Shown: piece after piece, positions 7,079 to 7,300 of the stretch
Position numbering within the stretch: position 1 is the stretch's first letter
Layout: the number at the start of each line of letters is the position of its first letter
NCBI GenBank assembly: GCA_017618495.1
Contig: JAFZUD010000027.1
Span: 1 to 7,300 of the forward strand
From: Bacilli bacterium
GTDB taxonomy: Bacteria; Bacillota_I; Bacilli_A; RFN20; CAG-826
Direction of reading: 5' to 3'
DNA: 7,300 nucleotides
Translations under genes and position numbers: made by a program
The notes under the pieces: model-generated
Databases searched by the model: none
Told to the model about the DNA's origin: nothing
The model's input: only the letters and a program-made list of their open reading frames with translations

Positions 7079-7083
7079 TACCC

Positions 7084-7168
7084 CTGCGACATCTCTTTGA
7101 TGCAGCCCCTATAAGCGTTTCGGGGACTCGTCATTGGGAATGTTAAGTAAATGAAAGGAGAAACGCAC
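7084..7168 (+). promoter_or_regulatory. Structured rpsO leader, candidate S15 autoregulatory RNA with pseudoknot
   Basis: Three helices can be drawn. P1: CTG (7084-7086) with CAG (7103-7105), a CGA bulge, and CATC (7090-7093) with GATG (7099-7102). P2: CCCC (7106-7109) with GGGG (7122-7125). P3: GCGTTTC (7115-7121, in the P2 loop) with GAAACGC (7160-7166), a perfect 7-bp pairing. P2 and P3 form an H-type pseudoknot with no base between the helices. P3 uses the last G of the ribosome binding site AAAGGAG (7154-7160) and the spacer up to 2 nt before the ATG, so it should block initiation. S15 is known to repress its own mRNA through leader RNAs that differ between phyla; E. coli uses a pseudoknot, Geobacillus a junction-like site. 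S15 binding here is inferred; the base pairings are read directly. Confidence 0.6.
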
Positions 7169-7300
7169 ATGCTCAACAAAGAAGAGAAGAAGAATCTCGT
7201 CAAGAAGTATGGCAAATCCGAGAAAGACACCGGAAGCGTTGAAGTCCAGGTCGCCATCCTCACCAAGAGAATCAGCGATTTGACCGCTCACCTCAAGTCC
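7169..7300 (+). CDS. rpsO: 30S ribosomal protein S15, N-terminal part
   Basis: The first 44 codons of an S15 protein (about 89 residues in full), cut by the right edge. S15 binds the central domain of 16S rRNA early in 30S assembly. The visible part covers the first helix, rich in Lys and Glu (NKEEKK), and the family signature DTGSVEVQVAILTKRI (21-36), followed by the DLTAHLKS segment that leads into the His/Ser rRNA-binding loop beyond the window. The start is clear: AAAGGAG (7154-7160) lies 8 nt before the ATG. It is transcribed from its own promoter after pnp, with a leader that can occlude its ribosome binding site. The common order in bacteria is rpsO before pnp; here it is reversed. Confidence 0.97.
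   Translation, partial: MLNKEEKKNLVKKYGKSEKDTGSVEVQVAILTKRISDLTAHLKS

Noticed and set aside
7100..7154. Tiny open frames in the rpsO leader (ATG at 7100 and at 7140, four codons each)
   Set aside because: Neither has a ribosome binding site; the RNA structure explains the region better than leader peptides.
7078..7291. Minus-strand open frames across the rpsO start
   Set aside because: They run antisense through the promoter, leader and S15 codons and have no recognisable product.
1..7300. Mollicute-type code (TGA as Trp)
   Set aside because: Every Trp codon seen is TGG and no gene needs TGA read-through. All-TAA stops in four genes are too few to argue for recoding.

Overview
This looks like a chromosomal core-gene segment from a low-GC-lineage Gram-positive bacterium (Bacillota). 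The evidence is an RNase J family gene, canonical AGGAGG-type ribosome binding sites, TATAAT promoters, a soluble glycerol-3-phosphate-type flavoprotein triad with a DUF1667 partner, and pnp/rpsO neighbours. Base composition is about 50% GC, with mainly NNC codons in pnp and proline mostly CCA. That would fit an uncultured gut Bacilli/Erysipelotrichia-like lineage, but the genus cannot be fixed by eye. All Trp codons seen are TGG and all four visible stops are TAA. No mobile element, CRISPR, tRNA or rRNA is visible.

Layout, left to right. (1) Positions 1-1457, minus strand: an RNase J family protein, cut by the left edge. Its fold motifs are clear but several catalytic residues are replaced, so it resembles the weakly active RNase J2 paralogues. 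Its promoter and ribosome binding site lie just upstream. (2) Positions 1536-4643, minus strand: a tight three-gene operon with 1-nt gaps, ending in a hairpin terminator. In transcription order it encodes a GlpA/GlpO-like FAD dehydrogenase with a C-terminal BFD-like [2Fe-2S] domain, an FAD/NAD(P) oxidoreductase, and a small Cys-rich DUF1667 protein. (3) Positions 4644-4787: a divergent intergenic promoter region. (4) Positions 4788-7010, plus strand: pnp (polynucleotide phosphorylase), followed by an intrinsic terminator. (5) Positions 7051-7300, plus strand: a promoter, a structured leader of about 85 nt, and the first 44 codons of rpsO (ribosomal protein S15), cut by the right edge.

How the genes fit together. 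RNase J, PNPase and S15 form an RNA-decay/ribosome neighbourhood, also seen in broad outline in Bacillus, where rnjB lies not far from rpsO-pnpA. The three-gene redox operon sits inside it. The operon probably moves electrons from an alpha-hydroxy or glycerol-3-phosphate-like substrate through FAD and Fe-S centres to a second flavoprotein. The substrate is inferred from family resemblance only; there is no glpK or glpF in view.

The points most worth a second look are a candidate H-type pseudoknot that would occlude the rpsO ribosome binding site, the degenerate active site of the RNase J homologue, the pnp-before-rpsO order (reverse of the usual one), and the likeness of DUF1667 to the [4Fe-4S] cap of molybdopterin oxidoreductases.
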